Shown: positions 1 through 11,839 of the stretch, piece after piece | Position numbering within the stretch: the first letter of the stretch is position 1 | Layout: every line of letters starts with the position of its first letter | Assembly (NCBI GenBank): GCA_003254885.1 | Contig: QANT01007417.1 | Coordinates: 1-64,000 of the forward strand | DNA length: 64,000 bases | Direction: 5' to 3' | Origin: Purshia tridentata | Taxonomy: Eukaryota; Streptophyta; Magnoliopsida; Rosales; Rosaceae | Position numbers and translations under genes: made by a program | The notes under the pieces: model-generated | The model's database searches: none | Seen by the model: the letters and a program-made list of their open reading frames with translations, nothing else | Told to the model about the DNA's origin: nothing

Positions 1-1053
1 GGTCTGGTTTTTAGGTTTTTTATTTTTATTTTTTATTTATTTATGGGGATGTATTTAGGGATCATTTTCCCCAAAATTATTAAAGGGATTTCCTTCTTTG
101 TCTCCCTCATCTTCTTTTTTGGGCAAATATTTTTAGAAGTTGTATACTTGTATTGTATGTATCAGTATCAGGTCGACTACAAAAAAAAATATATATATTT
201 TGATTATTATAAATTAGTCAATACATTTTTATAAAATACCAAGATAGTTATTATTGACTGAAAATCTAAAATAGAATTAAGAAAAACTATATAAATTAAC
301 AACCGAAAAAACAAAAAGAAATTTATAATCCTATACTAACATATTTGTTGATTTCATAAATCTCTCATTTTTTTAAATTTTATAAGTCAATAACAACCAC
401 GTACTATTTTTTAATTAATAAGTAACTATTATACATTTATCGTTTTTTAATTGATAAATAACAGTTATCATTTTTAAACTTGAATCAAACTATTTTTGAA
501 AGGCATTATAGTAATTGAATACGAGGAATGTTATAGGGCCACCCAAATTAGACTAAGTTATTGACTATAATATAATTTATAAATATGGGCAAGTGACCAT
601 TATAGATACTCAAATTGTATTTTGGGTATTATGAAATTTTTAAATATTTTATTAATTTATTTGTATTATTGTTTACTTAAAGTTATGTAAATTATACACT
701 CCTAATCTAATTAATTTATTAGTTATATTAACTTAACCTATTTATTTATTTTTACAGCTTTTTTAACCTTGAGGAGAAAATGAAGAGTTTTAAAAATAAA
801 AAAATAAAAAGTTGTAAAGGGGGGTACAAATAGCAAATCTACTTGGTACATTTAGATTTTGAATAACTTTTAAATAACTATGCTGTTATGCGAGTGGACT
901 TGATTGAATCTTACTGGACACGTGGTACCCCCCAAATATTCTAAATAATATTTAATCCTCTTAATTGTTATTTTATTTAAATTTATTGGTCAAGGAATTC
1001 CATATTTCCATGCATTATTTTGTGCCATGAAACTGAATTCATAAAGATAAGAA
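1..1053. other. AT-rich intergenic DNA upstream of NdhL
   Basis: No coding region is supported here. The stretch is strongly AT-rich with many short A and T runs. The last 140 bases hold the likely NdhL promoter and 5'UTR. Parts look like degraded repeat sequence, but no ends or target duplications could be identified. Confidence 0.6.
919..924 (+). promoter_or_regulatory. G-box (CACGTG) upstream of NdhL
   Basis: A perfect CACGTG core in the context GGACACGTGGTA lies about 130 bases before the NdhL start codon. G-boxes bind bZIP and bHLH factors and are common in light-regulated and ABA-regulated plant promoters, which suits a gene for a thylakoid protein. Function is inferred from position and motif only. 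Confidence 0.4.
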
Positions 1054-2103
1054 ATGAGCTGCTCCTTCACCTTCCAAATCCCCCAGGCTTCGTCTTCTCT
1101 CCTTGGCCATCGTCCACGTAGAGCTTCTCTCCCAATTACTTTTAAACACAGACAGTCCCACCATGCCAAGCCTAAAAGGGTATATGTTCTTTCTTTCTTT
1201 CCAAATTCCAGTCACTTCTTTTTCTTTCAGAAAAGTACACGTCTTAATCTTTTTTTTATTACAGATGGTTGCAAACATCATTCAAAATCAAATTGACTCT
1301 TTCCACCTAAAGAAATCTAGTTTAGCAATTCAAGTTGGAGCAGTATTGGCCACTGTAAGACACTGATCATCTTTGCTTCTTCTTCTAATCCTGCTTATCT
1401 TTTTTGTTTATTAGTTTTAAACTTAAAATGGGAACTCTCTAAGCAGATTGAGCAGCCTGCATTTGCTGTCACTGGTGTCAATTACGAGGAAGATTTTACA
1501 TGGACTTTAATACAATTGGGAATTGTTGCCTTCTGGTACTTCCTTATCATGCCAGTAAGTAAATTTCTTAATCTATTTATGCTTTATTTATTTATTTATT
1601 TGTGCTTTGTCAATGATTGTAAATGAACTTACAAAGAAGCACATTTCTGTGATTGCAGCCAATCATCATGAACTGGCTTCGGATAAGATGGTATAAGAGG
1701 AATCTCTTAGAGATGTATTTTCAGTTCATGTTTGTCTTCCTCTTCTTTCCTGGGTGAGTGGCTCTGTTTCCACTTGGGTTTCTCGATTCGTCAAAACTAT
1801 AACTTTTCGAAATTTCAATTTGGTTGTCATCTGAATCTTATTATCTTAATCCTACTTACCGTCCATTTGTTTTTCCATTATCTATTTCTAAGCACATTAG
1901 ATTTGATCTTTAAAGTTGAATCACAACAATTCATTTGTTTTCTTCCATTGTGCAGTGTACTTCTTTGGGCACCATTTCTGAACTTCAGGAAGTTCCCAAG
2001 GGATCCATCCATGAAGTACCCTTGGTCTACGCCAGAAGATCCAGACCAAGTTCAAGCTGGGTTTTTGAAGTATCCATTTGCCGAACCTGAAGATTATTCA
2101 TGA
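1054..2103 (+). CDS. NDHL: NAD(P)H-quinone oxidoreductase subunit L, chloroplastic (NdhL)
   Basis: Five exons join in frame: 1054-1179, 1265-1354, 1447-1554, 1659-1753 and 1956-2103 (567 nt, 188 aa; the Arabidopsis protein is about 190 aa). Every intron has GT-AG borders. The N-terminus is Ser/Arg/His-rich and poor in acidic residues, like a plastid transit peptide. The mature part has a hydrophobic segment ending FWYFLIMP, the conserved stretch PIIMNWLRIRWYKRNLLEM, a second hydrophobic segment FMFVFLFFPG, and a C-terminus ending KYPFAEPEDYS, as in plant NdhL (CRR23). NdhL is a small membrane subunit of the thylakoid NDH complex, which works in cyclic electron flow around photosystem I. The gene converges on the next gene, with 618 bases between stop codons. 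The acceptor of intron 1 is the least certain border, since another AG lies 34 bases upstream. Confidence 0.9.
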
Positions 2104-2721
2104 AAATGCAGAGACCATTCATTACAATCTGGGGCACGAGTCCTCTAAAGTTATTGTAATAGTAATGCGAATGGACAAGAGTAAGAAAAAATATATACCC
2201 CTTCCCATACCCCTTGCAATCATTAATATTTCATTATGATGGATTTTTAAAGATTTAAGAATCAAGCATTGTCATCGAAACTAGAGAAATTCAAATTTAA
2301 AGCTTTTGTGAATAGAATAAAGAATCAAGAATTGTCATCAAAATTCCCTTTGGATTGAAACACTAATCCGAGAATACATATGTATCCATCTCAGTTCTCA
2401 CTTCTCAGTAACATATTTTCTAGTATTGCAGAAGTTAGAGGTGAATAACTTTAAAAGGATCTAAATAAATAGACATAAAAAGTTACACGAAAAACAAAGC
2501 CCGAAAACGGCTCAAACCAAATTAAACCTTCACGCAGTATTGACCTTCAACTACCTCTAGTTCCGTATCCCATTGGGACAAAAGTATAAATATAACTTTT
2601 CGATTTCTTGCTACCTTATTATGAGTAAATTAGATGATTACTTTCCTCATCATGCTCAATTTTGTAAGAAAACAAGTTGATGCTTTGCACCACCAGCTGC
2701 TGATTGCTTGGCTCATCCTGC
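2104..2721. other. Convergent 3' intergenic region
   Basis: This separates the NdhL stop from the stop of the TMEM214-like gene on the other strand. It must hold the 3'UTRs and polyadenylation sites of both. No additional gene, repeat or RNA is visible. Confidence 0.6.
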
Positions 2722-5700
2722 TCAAAGAAAAGGGTTTTGAGAGCTGATAATCTCTGTTACTTTCTTCAAATCCCAAGACTCCATGTTTGGGGACATGAAA
2801 GCTGCACCCACAGCAGCCAAGGCAATGACAACAAAGGCCACACTTTTGCACCCGCTACCACGCGATACTTTACCCAACAACGTCTTACAATACTTGTCTG
2901 CATCCTTGATGAGTTTTTCTTGGTGTGCACCTTCCGTCCCACTAGCCAATGCCTTCTCATTCTATAAGCAAGATTTGTATTCAAGTGCATGCAAAAAGTT
3001 ATATCTAATTAAATAATCTATAAGTTTGGTAAGAGTCTAAGAGAATAGAAAAAGCATTACCTTGTGCCTAAAATTTTTAAGAGTTTCCCTCATAGGATCA
3101 AGAGAGATTTTTGCAGAATGCTCTTTCCATTGATTAGAAAGCTTTTTCAGAACAGCAACACTTGCTTCTAGGTTCTCCTCATAAACCTTGTCCTGTTAAC
3201 ATTTGAAGCACAACACAAAAACCAGATTGTTAATTTACAAAATGGAGACCAAAGTATAGTATTTGATGAATGAAATAATGGTGATGGAAAGTAGAGTAAC
3301 TCACCCACTGCTTGAAACAATCAGCATGTTGGGTCAAACACCAAATGAAAATTCCAGTTGCTTCGTTGGATAGCTCAGGTATACCTGTGAGAAAAAGCTA
3401 TATCTCAACCCCAATTTAAAACCCTATCATTTTCCCTAATTCTTAGGAAAGAAACTACAATTCAAAGGAAGTCGCATCAAGCTTGCATACTTTCTCCTGC
3501 TGCTTTAACAGCAAAACTCAATATTTGCTGTGAAACTTGTTTCATCGCTTTGCTTCCAGGGGCACCAGCAAGAGCCACTGCTTTTAGGGTCGGATATACA
3601 GCCTCGAACCTTTCAGTAGCCTGTAAAAAACATCACCCTTAAGTAGAATGAAAACTATAATATTTTTACATGTAATTCATAAACAGTGAATCCCACTTAT
3701 CAGTCATTACCTTTACTCTAGCTGAAGGTGCAGGAAACGTAACTCCCACAAGTATCTCAAATGCAGCAGGTGGCACTAAACGCTCTCCCTTCCTGACAGC
3801 ACCATTTACTAAAATAGTACGAGCTTTTGGCATAGACAAAATTCTGCAACCAAATATACAAATTTCAGAATTTAGAGAATGAAAAAGGCAAGAAAAAATA
3901 TTGAGAAATTAGCTATCTAATAATACCTCTCTACTAGCTGCAGAACAAGATCCCGGGACTGTGGATTACTACTTTTGCCACAGACTAGAGGCAATATATT
4001 GCGTGCCCATGCATGCAACCCCACAGCCAGATCTCCTTGAGTAGCCTACACAAGAAATTTTGACATCTAATATAAGAAGCATATAAAGCGAGGAAAACTT
4101 ACAATAATATTTTTCACATGAAAAAAGATCATTATTAAAATTTGTGTAAAATTGTTATCCACTAACCTGAGCTACCATCCATACAATTACTGGAAGCTTA
4201 TCTTGTCCTTGATACTTTGCATTTTCCCTCAATGCTGGCAATATACTAATCAAGACATCAGGTTTTCTTCGCAATATCATTGCTACAACCACGAATATTG
4301 CAACCTGGGATTCAACAAAGTCAATTTTGCATAAGACGATGACAAATACTGATAATATTTTTCCTGCTTGAAAAATCATTATCTTTTCAGACAAACTTAA
4401 CCCACTGGACATCATTTTTCAGTTTAACACCACTAACTCACTAAGTAAAAGAAAAAAGGGGACAAAAAAGGAGGAGGAGGAGGGGGGGGAGTGAGAAGGG
4501 AAATTACCTGAGACTTTGATGACACATACTGCACACCCTTCTTGGAGCCCTTGGAGCCAGCTACCTGGCTTGCTAGGTCTGCAAGAATGCTGTCTAAAGA
4601 CCATATTATAAATGATCCAAGGGCCTCAACAGATCGCTGGCTGATCCAGTCAACTGATGTCTTATAAACAGCATCAGGAATATGGGAAAGAGGGATCTGT
4701 CAAAGAATATACTAACTGATTAGGTTCCCAGGTGATTGCATACTCAAATTTACTTCTACTGATAAGTTACTTGGCTCTTTCAAAAAATGGGGTCACAGAC
4801 GAGACAATCAGTAGAAACATCATGTTTATAAAACTAGTACGAAGATATATCAGTAATTTATGAAAAAGGCAATTCAGTTAGACCTTTTCATTATCTCATT
4901 CAAAGTCCCAAGCCAATAATTTCCTCAATAATATTCAGTAATTTGCCCTAATTATCCATTTCCAGTCGCAAATATCATCCTTATCATCAATATGTAATTC
5001 ATTTTCGTTCATAGGATCTTCTTCATTATATTGTACGTTCTAAAATTCCACATGCAAAACAATAGCTTCCTGTAAAGAATCCATGCGTAACTGAGAAGTT
5101 TAGGAAAAATGTTAATGCACAATATCATAACATGACACATAAGAAAGCTGAAATAATAATAAAAAATACTGTTAGCACATCCACCAACTTATTAGCCATC
5201 GTGGCCACAAATGCCACCTCCTCTAACATTAAATTGTTTACTAGAGCGCATGCTGCACATCATAAAGAGTTAGGGACTACAACTGGCCTTCTATGATATA
5301 TAATGGAGAAGCCGCATATAAAAAAAACACACAAACCATCAAGCTAATGCAACCAAAAAAACCAACAAGATCAAAAAAATAATCAAATATCCAACTGAAA
5401 GGGCACAATAACAGGGAACAGATAATCAGCATCCCAAAGGGGATTCTACATGTAACACTCAGAATGACCAAATTCCATAAAGATGGAATAATCAAATGTC
5501 ACTTTCCACGAAATTGGATGTCATTTAAAAAAAAAAAACATGTGAAAAATAGAATAGAAATAACAGGATGGCAGAATAGTATAACGCACAACGGTTCACC
5601 AGAATGCCAAACATACCTAAAAACAGATATTCGGCCCTTTAAACAATACATCAGGTACACACATAAACTACTATGATTGTCATTTATAAAAACAAATAAG

Positions 5701-6475
5701 ATATGATTCTCAGAGATAATTTAAAAACTTACATCGGCGATCTTGGCCACCGTGGACTCCTTAAACATCTTGACCCATGGAAACTGCGCAGCACTCACTG
5801 CAGAGAATGCGCGGCCAAAATAGTCAGCGAACCGCATCAGCTGTATTTCCTCCTGCGATTCGTACGACGTCTATTGCAAACCAAAAACCAGTTCTAAAAT
5901 TTAATCAATTCATTCACACACGAATAGATCGGATTAGATCAGAACCAAATTGAATCAAAACTCACCGAAATTTCGAACAGGAACGCCAAGAGATCGTTTT
6001 CGGCGTCGATCTTAGCCGCCGCCTCGGCCACCGTGACCTTCGGCTTCTTCGGCTTCTTCGGCTTCGACTTTTTCGTCTCCTCGGCCTTCACGTTCTGCCC
6101 CGCGGCTTCCTCATCGCTATCCTCATCCTCCTCGTCAGACCGGAGCTTCGATCTAACCGGAGCAGCGGTTCCGAGGTCGGCATTGGCCGCCGCCGCCCTC
6201 TGAGCTTCGAGAATCCGGCGACGTCGGTCCTCGGATTGCTTCTCAACCGACCGGAAAACACTGCTGTCGCCGGCGATCGTGCCGCCGGGGACGAGCCTAT
6301 TGATATTGGAATCTGAGGCCGAGGGTTTGGTCTTCCTCTGGCGCTTTGCATAGGTGACCTTTTGCCAGCCGTGGTCGTTGTTGCTGCTGTGGGTGTTATA
6401 ATCGCTGGCGGTGGTTGTGCCGTCGTGGTCTCCGTTGGCGATTGATTCGAAGGCTGTGGCGTGACTTTCCTCCAT
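2722..6475 (-). CDS. TMEM214-like membrane protein (DUF2359)
   Basis: Ten exons on the minus strand join in frame: 6475-5966, 5870-5733, 4696-4508, 4304-4167, 4045-3927, 3843-3711, 3620-3491, 3384-3305, 3192-3061 and 2961-2722 (1809 nt, 602 aa). All borders are GT-AG. The first 170 residues are hydrophilic, with an Arg-rich part, an acidic run (DEEDEDSDEE) and a Lys/Pro-rich run. The rest is the helical DUF2359 region, with signature pieces QEEIQLMRFADYFGRAFSA and PDAVYKTSVDWISQRSVEAL. A hydrophobic segment at about residues 561-580 is the likely C-terminal membrane anchor. Animal TMEM214 is an ER membrane protein; the plant function is little known. The family match (Arabidopsis At1g70770 and At1g23170) is from recall. 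The start is the first ATG of a long uninterrupted exon after a pyrimidine-rich leader. Confidence 0.88.
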
Positions 6476-8699
6476 GATTATTGCTCTGTTTTGCTTGGAA
6501 TTTTCTCACTTTCTAGGGAGAGAAAATGAAAGAAAACGATACTGGAAATCGAGAGAGAAAGAAAGAGAAAGGAATTCAACTTTGGTGGTTGCAAGTGAAT
6601 TTATGGCGTTGACTTGGTTAATTTGACCCTTGTTTTCCAACGGAATTACATCCAATGCCAACAGTACTATATGCAGCGTTCCCATTCGTACTTCTTTATC
6701 TTATTGTATGACGTGTTTTATTGGGATACAAACAGTCCTATTAGCACAAACCACTGTTTATTTTAGTCATACCTTTGCAATGACTATGTTCTTAATCAAT
6801 ATAAAACTAAATGAAAAATAATAGTTTATTTCAGTATGAAACAAAATAAAAACTAAATAGACCAACGGTGTAATTTCCTATTCACTATAATTTTTGAAAT
6901 AAATAAAATTGCATTACGAACAAAAGCCACCAAATGATAATAGCACCCCTAATATTTCTTTGAAAAACAGAAAAACATGCTTAAGATTTTCAAAATGCTC
7001 TATAATCCTAATTCTAATTTTTGTTTAGGCTGTTTATGTTTTTGAGAGTCTTATGATAATAGTAGTTACACTGAGATGTTTTATCTTTTTCTTTGATTAC
7101 AATATGAAATTAATTTAAAAATAAAATTTTTTGTATGACATTTTTGTGAAATGAAAATTAGTTTGTTTGCACGAGATTAAGGAAAAATCAAAAGAAGAAG
7201 GGGTTGTTGGAATTTGAAAATGGGTATGAGCTCATGAGTAGACGTAGACCTGAGTCAAAGAAATTTAATATTGTGTCTAGAGACTAATACTTATAAAGTA
7301 ATTCGTTAATGATTTATTGTCACGTAAATGGAAAAACAAAAATAGTGTGGTTGGCATATGAAAATTTTGAAATTCAATAACATACCTACAAAATACAGAT
7401 ATGATAATAAATTCTGCTTAATGGCCAAATAAACAAGCGAATAGATTTGGATCCTTTTAAATCACATATTTATTATTTAATATTCAAACATAAATTTTTA
7501 GACTTTTTATCTAAATGAGGAATATTTGAATTGGAACAAACTCCCCAAAATTATGAAAAGGACTACTATTTACACACTCATTTCTTACTACATACCCCCA
7601 CACCCATTTCTCACTACACACTCAGCCAAGCGTTCGTGATGTGGGGTGGTTGTATAGGTGTCATGTGTGGGATGGGGGTTGGAGTCCTCCTAACCCAAAA
7701 CTGCTGACACCCTACCCCTAACCTCACCACATGCATACAGTCGCTAGACGTCACCTTATTCGTCACCGGCACACCTCCTTCTCCCTCTCCATCTCGCTCT
7801 CTTCTTCTCTCTATCTTTATAGAAAATAGAAAATAGAAAGAGAAAAGGAGAGAGGCCGGAGGGTTGAGGCGATCAAACGGTAAGACTCCACCGGCATTAA
7901 CTTACGGGTTTGGGGCTGGGTTTCGGGTTTGGCTTGATTTATGGGTAATCAACTCACATAAATAGAAAAGATGAAGATGAGAGAAAGAAAATGGTGGTTT
8001 CGCCGCCATCGACCGCTGCATGACCACGATATCACTGGAATAGTGATTGGAGAGAGAGACATGAGAGATAAGAGGGAATTGGGGGGGCGGCTAAAAGAGA
8101 AGGTGAAAGAGAAAGAGAGGGAGGATAAAGAGAAATAGAGGAAGGGGTGATCCCCGCCGACAATGATGGTGGCGGATGGAGGAGGCTGGCAGGAGTGGTC
8201 CATGGTTTTTGGTTGTGGTCTTTTTGTTTGGTCCTTTATGGTAATTTAGCTTTGGTTCGATTAGCGGATTGGGCTAAAAACCAACCCAAAACCGCCCGAA
8301 GCCCACCCCTACATCCAACTCGTCAAAATAGAGAATTAATATTTTACATTAGTGATGTTTAAAGAATTAGAAGTGATCTTCTAAGCAAAATTAAAAGTTT
8401 TAAAACTGATGGAGATGCGAAAAGAATGTGTATGTATTCATCAATTTGGTAGATGGAAATTGGATTACCCAATTAATTAGTGGTGTATTACCATACTAGA
8501 GGTATATATATTATTATTTTTCAGATTGTCTTGTTTGCTGCATTTGGGCTCTCGGTTGAATTGGGCTACCATATACCATTTGCTATACCCGTGAAAAAAA
8601 AGTAGATTGTGTAGTTTACTTTGGGCTTATGACGACCCATGTAACCAAAAGAAAAGTACTTTTCCAAACAACGTGCCCATTAAGTTGAACAACCCTCAA
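6476..8699. other. Divergent promoter region with degraded repeat DNA
   Basis: The first 120 bases are purine-rich on the plus strand, so pyrimidine-rich in the minus-strand 5'UTR of the TMEM214-like gene. Between about 7540 and 8330 the sequence is richer in GC and low in complexity: C-rich runs, GA-rich runs, and a block ending in GCCCGAAGCCCACCCCTA near 8296-8313 that resembles one end of a hAT-type element. I found no matching left end. The reading frame at 7949-8203 is Ser/Leu/Phe-biased and looks non-coding. Confidence 0.45.
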
Positions 8700-8828
8700 A
8701 ATATAAGCTCAAGGAATCAAAATTGACAGCTGAAAAAACCAGCTCCGACGCTGCGCGGTCGCCGACGTTGGGTCCTCAACCCCACATCTCTAGCTTTTCC
8801 TTTCGGTTTAAATCCTTACCAATTCGAT

Positions 8829-9621
8829 GTAAGTTTCTCATTCGCATCCAAATCCTTGTTTCTCAGCCCATTAATGTTTTTCCCTCAAAAAGCAAGAGCT
8901 ACTCTGTATTTTGCTTGCTTATGGTTTATGCAGAAATTTAATAACCCAAATAGTTAACGAAGCTATAATGTTTTCTGGGTTTCTGTTTTTTTTTTTTTCC
9001 TGTAAATTATTTTTTTGTTATGTTTTCTTCAACAAGGAAATCATGAGTGCTCACCTTTCGTAAGCAATGCAACACTTTATGGTCGGTGAAAAATCTGGGA
9101 GAAATTTTTTGGAATAATTTGGTTTATTCTATTTTTGGGTTATTCCTAAAATTTTAAAAGCTTAGCTGAATTGTTGGTGAGGCAGCCCAGTTGAGTTGTA
9201 ATTTGTTTGTTTATGGCACCAACAGTGAGACTATGAAATAAGAGCTACATAATACTAATAGTAATTGATAAACGTCTGTGACTCATTATGTTTTATTGTA
9301 TTTATTAGTGAGATTATTTTCTTGGGAATCTGATAAAGAGCGTTTCAAATATGAAATCACTGATTTTGGTGCGGCTATTATTTGGCTGCCTCAGCATGTG
9401 GAATTTAATTGCATTTTCGCTTTTATGCATTCTTAAAGCAAAATCAGGATTGATTTTGTGTTTTTCTTTTACTGAAGTAAAAGTCTTGGATGCTTATTTT
9501 CTGATAGGTGATAATATGTCTGGTATATATGCTTTGCTTTCTCAGCTACTTATAAATATGGTTTTCTTTTTTATTGTATTCTGAGCCGACCTTCAATCTC
9601 AATGAACTGAACCTTGCACAG
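8829..9621 (+). other. Probable 5'UTR intron of the BCCIP homologue
   Basis: A good donor (GAT|GTAAGTTTC) at 8829 and an acceptor (CTTGCACAG) ending at 9621 would join a leader exon at about 8700-8828 to the first coding exon, whose ATG is at 9648. No coding region is supported in between. Leader introns are common in plant housekeeping genes. The call rests only on splice-site shape and position. Confidence 0.45.
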
Positions 9622-9647
9622 CCAATAAATTGCAACAGATAATCAAG

Positions 9648-11839
9648 ATGGCCCGTAAGCCGACAAGGCATTGCCGGTTGATGAAATATCAGCCTCTGAC
9701 CTTTTCCCCATTTGCTCGTCATGTTGCTCGGGTTGCCTCTATCTGCACAGTCAACCGTCAAATGCATGTCCCAGAAGTCCATAAGCATTCACCATCCAGT
9801 TCAGCTGGTATTATCTTCATCTAAATAACCGCTTTTCCTTTATATAAGTTTCACCTTATAATTACTCCTTGTGTCCGTTAATTGTTTTTGAATGAACATG
9901 CTTTTGGCTCCTCATCCTGCTTTTCAGGTAATGGATGGATAAAGGATACTTTGAAAGTCAAGAATGAACAGACCGAGTCTTCTGAGGAAGAAGAGTTTGA
10001 TGTAAGCAAATTCTTCTGGTAGTATTCATCGTCCATATAATTATATTTGCATACGTGGATGGCTGAAATTTCATCAGTATATAGTAAATCTTCGTTCGTA
10101 TGAACTCTGTTTGTATTTTGATGAGAATTTGGTTCTTATTTTTGAAGGGAGTTGTCCAAGCAGATTTTGCATTCTTTGATCCAAAACCTGACGACTTTCA
10201 TGGAGTGAAGACCTTGCTGCAGACCTACCTTGATGATAAAGAATGGGATTTGAGTGGTTTTGTAGACTTAATATTGGGACAGACCACTGTAGGTACTGTT
10301 GTTAAAATAGAGGATGATGAAGATAATGGAATTTTCGCTCTTGCTACTCCCCTTAACTTGGGCAGATACAAGGCAAGTAACCTATACTTTTGTTTTCTAG
10401 TAATTTGCACTGCTATATATTTATGCCATGTATCTGTAATAGTTTTTCCCTACTTTTTTTTTTCTTTGTAAACTAACATTATTATCTTTTTTCTCATTTT
10501 TTTTTACTGTTTAGACCTTGACAGTGTTTCTTTTGTTCTTAAAAGGACCATAAATGTATTAGGGAGATTAAGGAGTTTCTCCTTAAAGTATCTCAGGAGA
10601 AGGATGTAATAGGTGACCTGAGATATCTTTTGGGAAAAGAAGCACAAAGTGTGGGCCTCTTGGTCTCTCAACGAGTGACGAATTTACCTCCTCAGCTCTT
10701 GCCACATCTTTATGGCGCCCTCTTTGATGAAGTCTCATGGGCTACAGAAGATGAGGTTAGATTAGGATAATATTGGACTGATGAGCTTATGTCTATTTTC
10801 ATACCTGCTAAACAAATTCCTCTACTTAATTTACTTTTGCTGTTTCACCATTTTGTAGCCAACAGAGGAACTCCGGAATTTCTTTCATTTTAAGTTTTAT
10901 ATAATAGTCAGTAAAGTTTATAAGGTATGCCATTTAAGCATTTTCCGTGCTCATTTAACTCTCTCTCCCTCTCTCTATACTCCCTCTGCCTTCTATTTAA
11001 TTGTTTCTGGATGCAAAAATACAGCACAAAAATGCACACCAGAAAAAGAGGCAGAGTGATAGTGATGAGGCAATAATATATATAAAGCCAGAAGATGAGA
11101 TTTTGCACAAGGTACTGATAATTTGATATAAATAATATTCCATGTCTCTTGCTTCATTTACTAATCGTTTTCTTAAATGAATTTCAGCTGAGCTCCTGGT
11201 CCTTTGAATTCTCTTTGCACACTCCGCAACTTGCAAATCTCGAGGCAAGTAATAATATTGGCAGCCTGTACTGATTTCTCAATATAGATTTGTATTAACT
11301 TCAAACTCTTGGTAGTAATTCACTAGCAGCTATGATTAGCTCACATCCAATGAAATAAATGGAGAGAAATTTAAGGCTCTTTTTAAATTACTATTTGATT
11401 CATCAAAGAGGATTTGGGAAAACAGAGTGGGAAAATACATGGAATATTTCTTTTGCATCCACACTTCTCAATTCTCTCAAATAGGTCATAGACTTTTCAC
11501 TGGGCCAATTTTTCAAGATCTCAGCAATACCAAATTAGCCCAAAAGTTCCTTATGCTGCAGAAATTCAAACTGCATCACCTCACAACTCACAAGTGCCCT
11601 CTATCACAAATTTGTCTAATTTTTGGCTGATAGGATTGAAGTTGATTGCATCTGTGGCTTTTCATATGGCTTAATTATTGTGATTTAATTCCTTTATGAC
11701 AATATAACCATTTCTTGGGTTTTTGTTTTTAATATTGCAGCTACGGAACTATCTGCAAATGGGATTAGTCATGGCTGTTAAGGCAGACCAGATCTCTACA
11801 TTTCGACAACAGTTGCAATCTTTAATAGAGGAATCTTAA
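9648..11839 (+). CDS. BCCIP: BCCIP/Bcp1 family protein (p21-C domain)
   Basis: Eight coding exons join in frame: 9648-9807, 9928-10001, 10148-10372, 10546-10755, 10859-10924, 11025-11111, 11188-11244 and 11741-11839 (978 nt, 325 aa, close to the Arabidopsis homologue At2g44510). The N-terminus is basic (MARKPTRHCRLMK), followed by an acidic patch (SSEEEEFD) and then the conserved family core GVVQADFAFFDPKPDDFHGV and DLSGFVDLILGQTTVGTVVK. In yeast, Bcp1 acts in nuclear export and ribosomal protein uL14 handling; human BCCIP binds BRCA2 and p21. The plant role is inferred. Introns 3 and 7 begin with GC rather than GT; the nearby GT choices shift the frame into stops. The start at 9648 is the first ATG in the frame. 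Confidence 0.9.
10373..10545 (+). other. GC-AG intron (BCCIP intron 3)
   Basis: The donor reads AAG|GCAAGTAA and the acceptor TTAAAAG. Joining at these positions keeps the conserved frame RYK|DHKCIREIKEF. Using the GT four bases downstream puts a stop three codons into the next exon. AG|GCAAGT is the known consensus of the minor GC-AG class handled by the ordinary U2 spliceosome. Confidence 0.8.
11245..11740 (+). other. GC-AG intron (BCCIP intron 7)
   Basis: The donor reads GAG|GCAAGTAA and the acceptor ATATTGCAG. The join gives LANLE|LRNYLQMG in frame. The alternative GT four bases downstream changes the frame and ends in a stop. Its first eight bases are the same as those of intron 3 of this gene. 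Confidence 0.8.

Noticed and set aside
43-234. 63-codon hydrophobic frame at the start of the window
   Set aside because: It lies in AT-rich DNA, consists mostly of Phe, Ile and Tyr codons from T/A runs, and matches no family I know.
7949-8203. 84-codon minus-strand frame rich in Ser, Phe and Leu
   Set aside because: It comes from purine-rich low-complexity DNA and shows no domain or splice context.
8723-8941. 72-codon frame as an N-terminal extension of the BCCIP homologue
   Set aside because: It runs through a strong donor at 8829, and the family protein starts at the basic MARKP segment at 9648.
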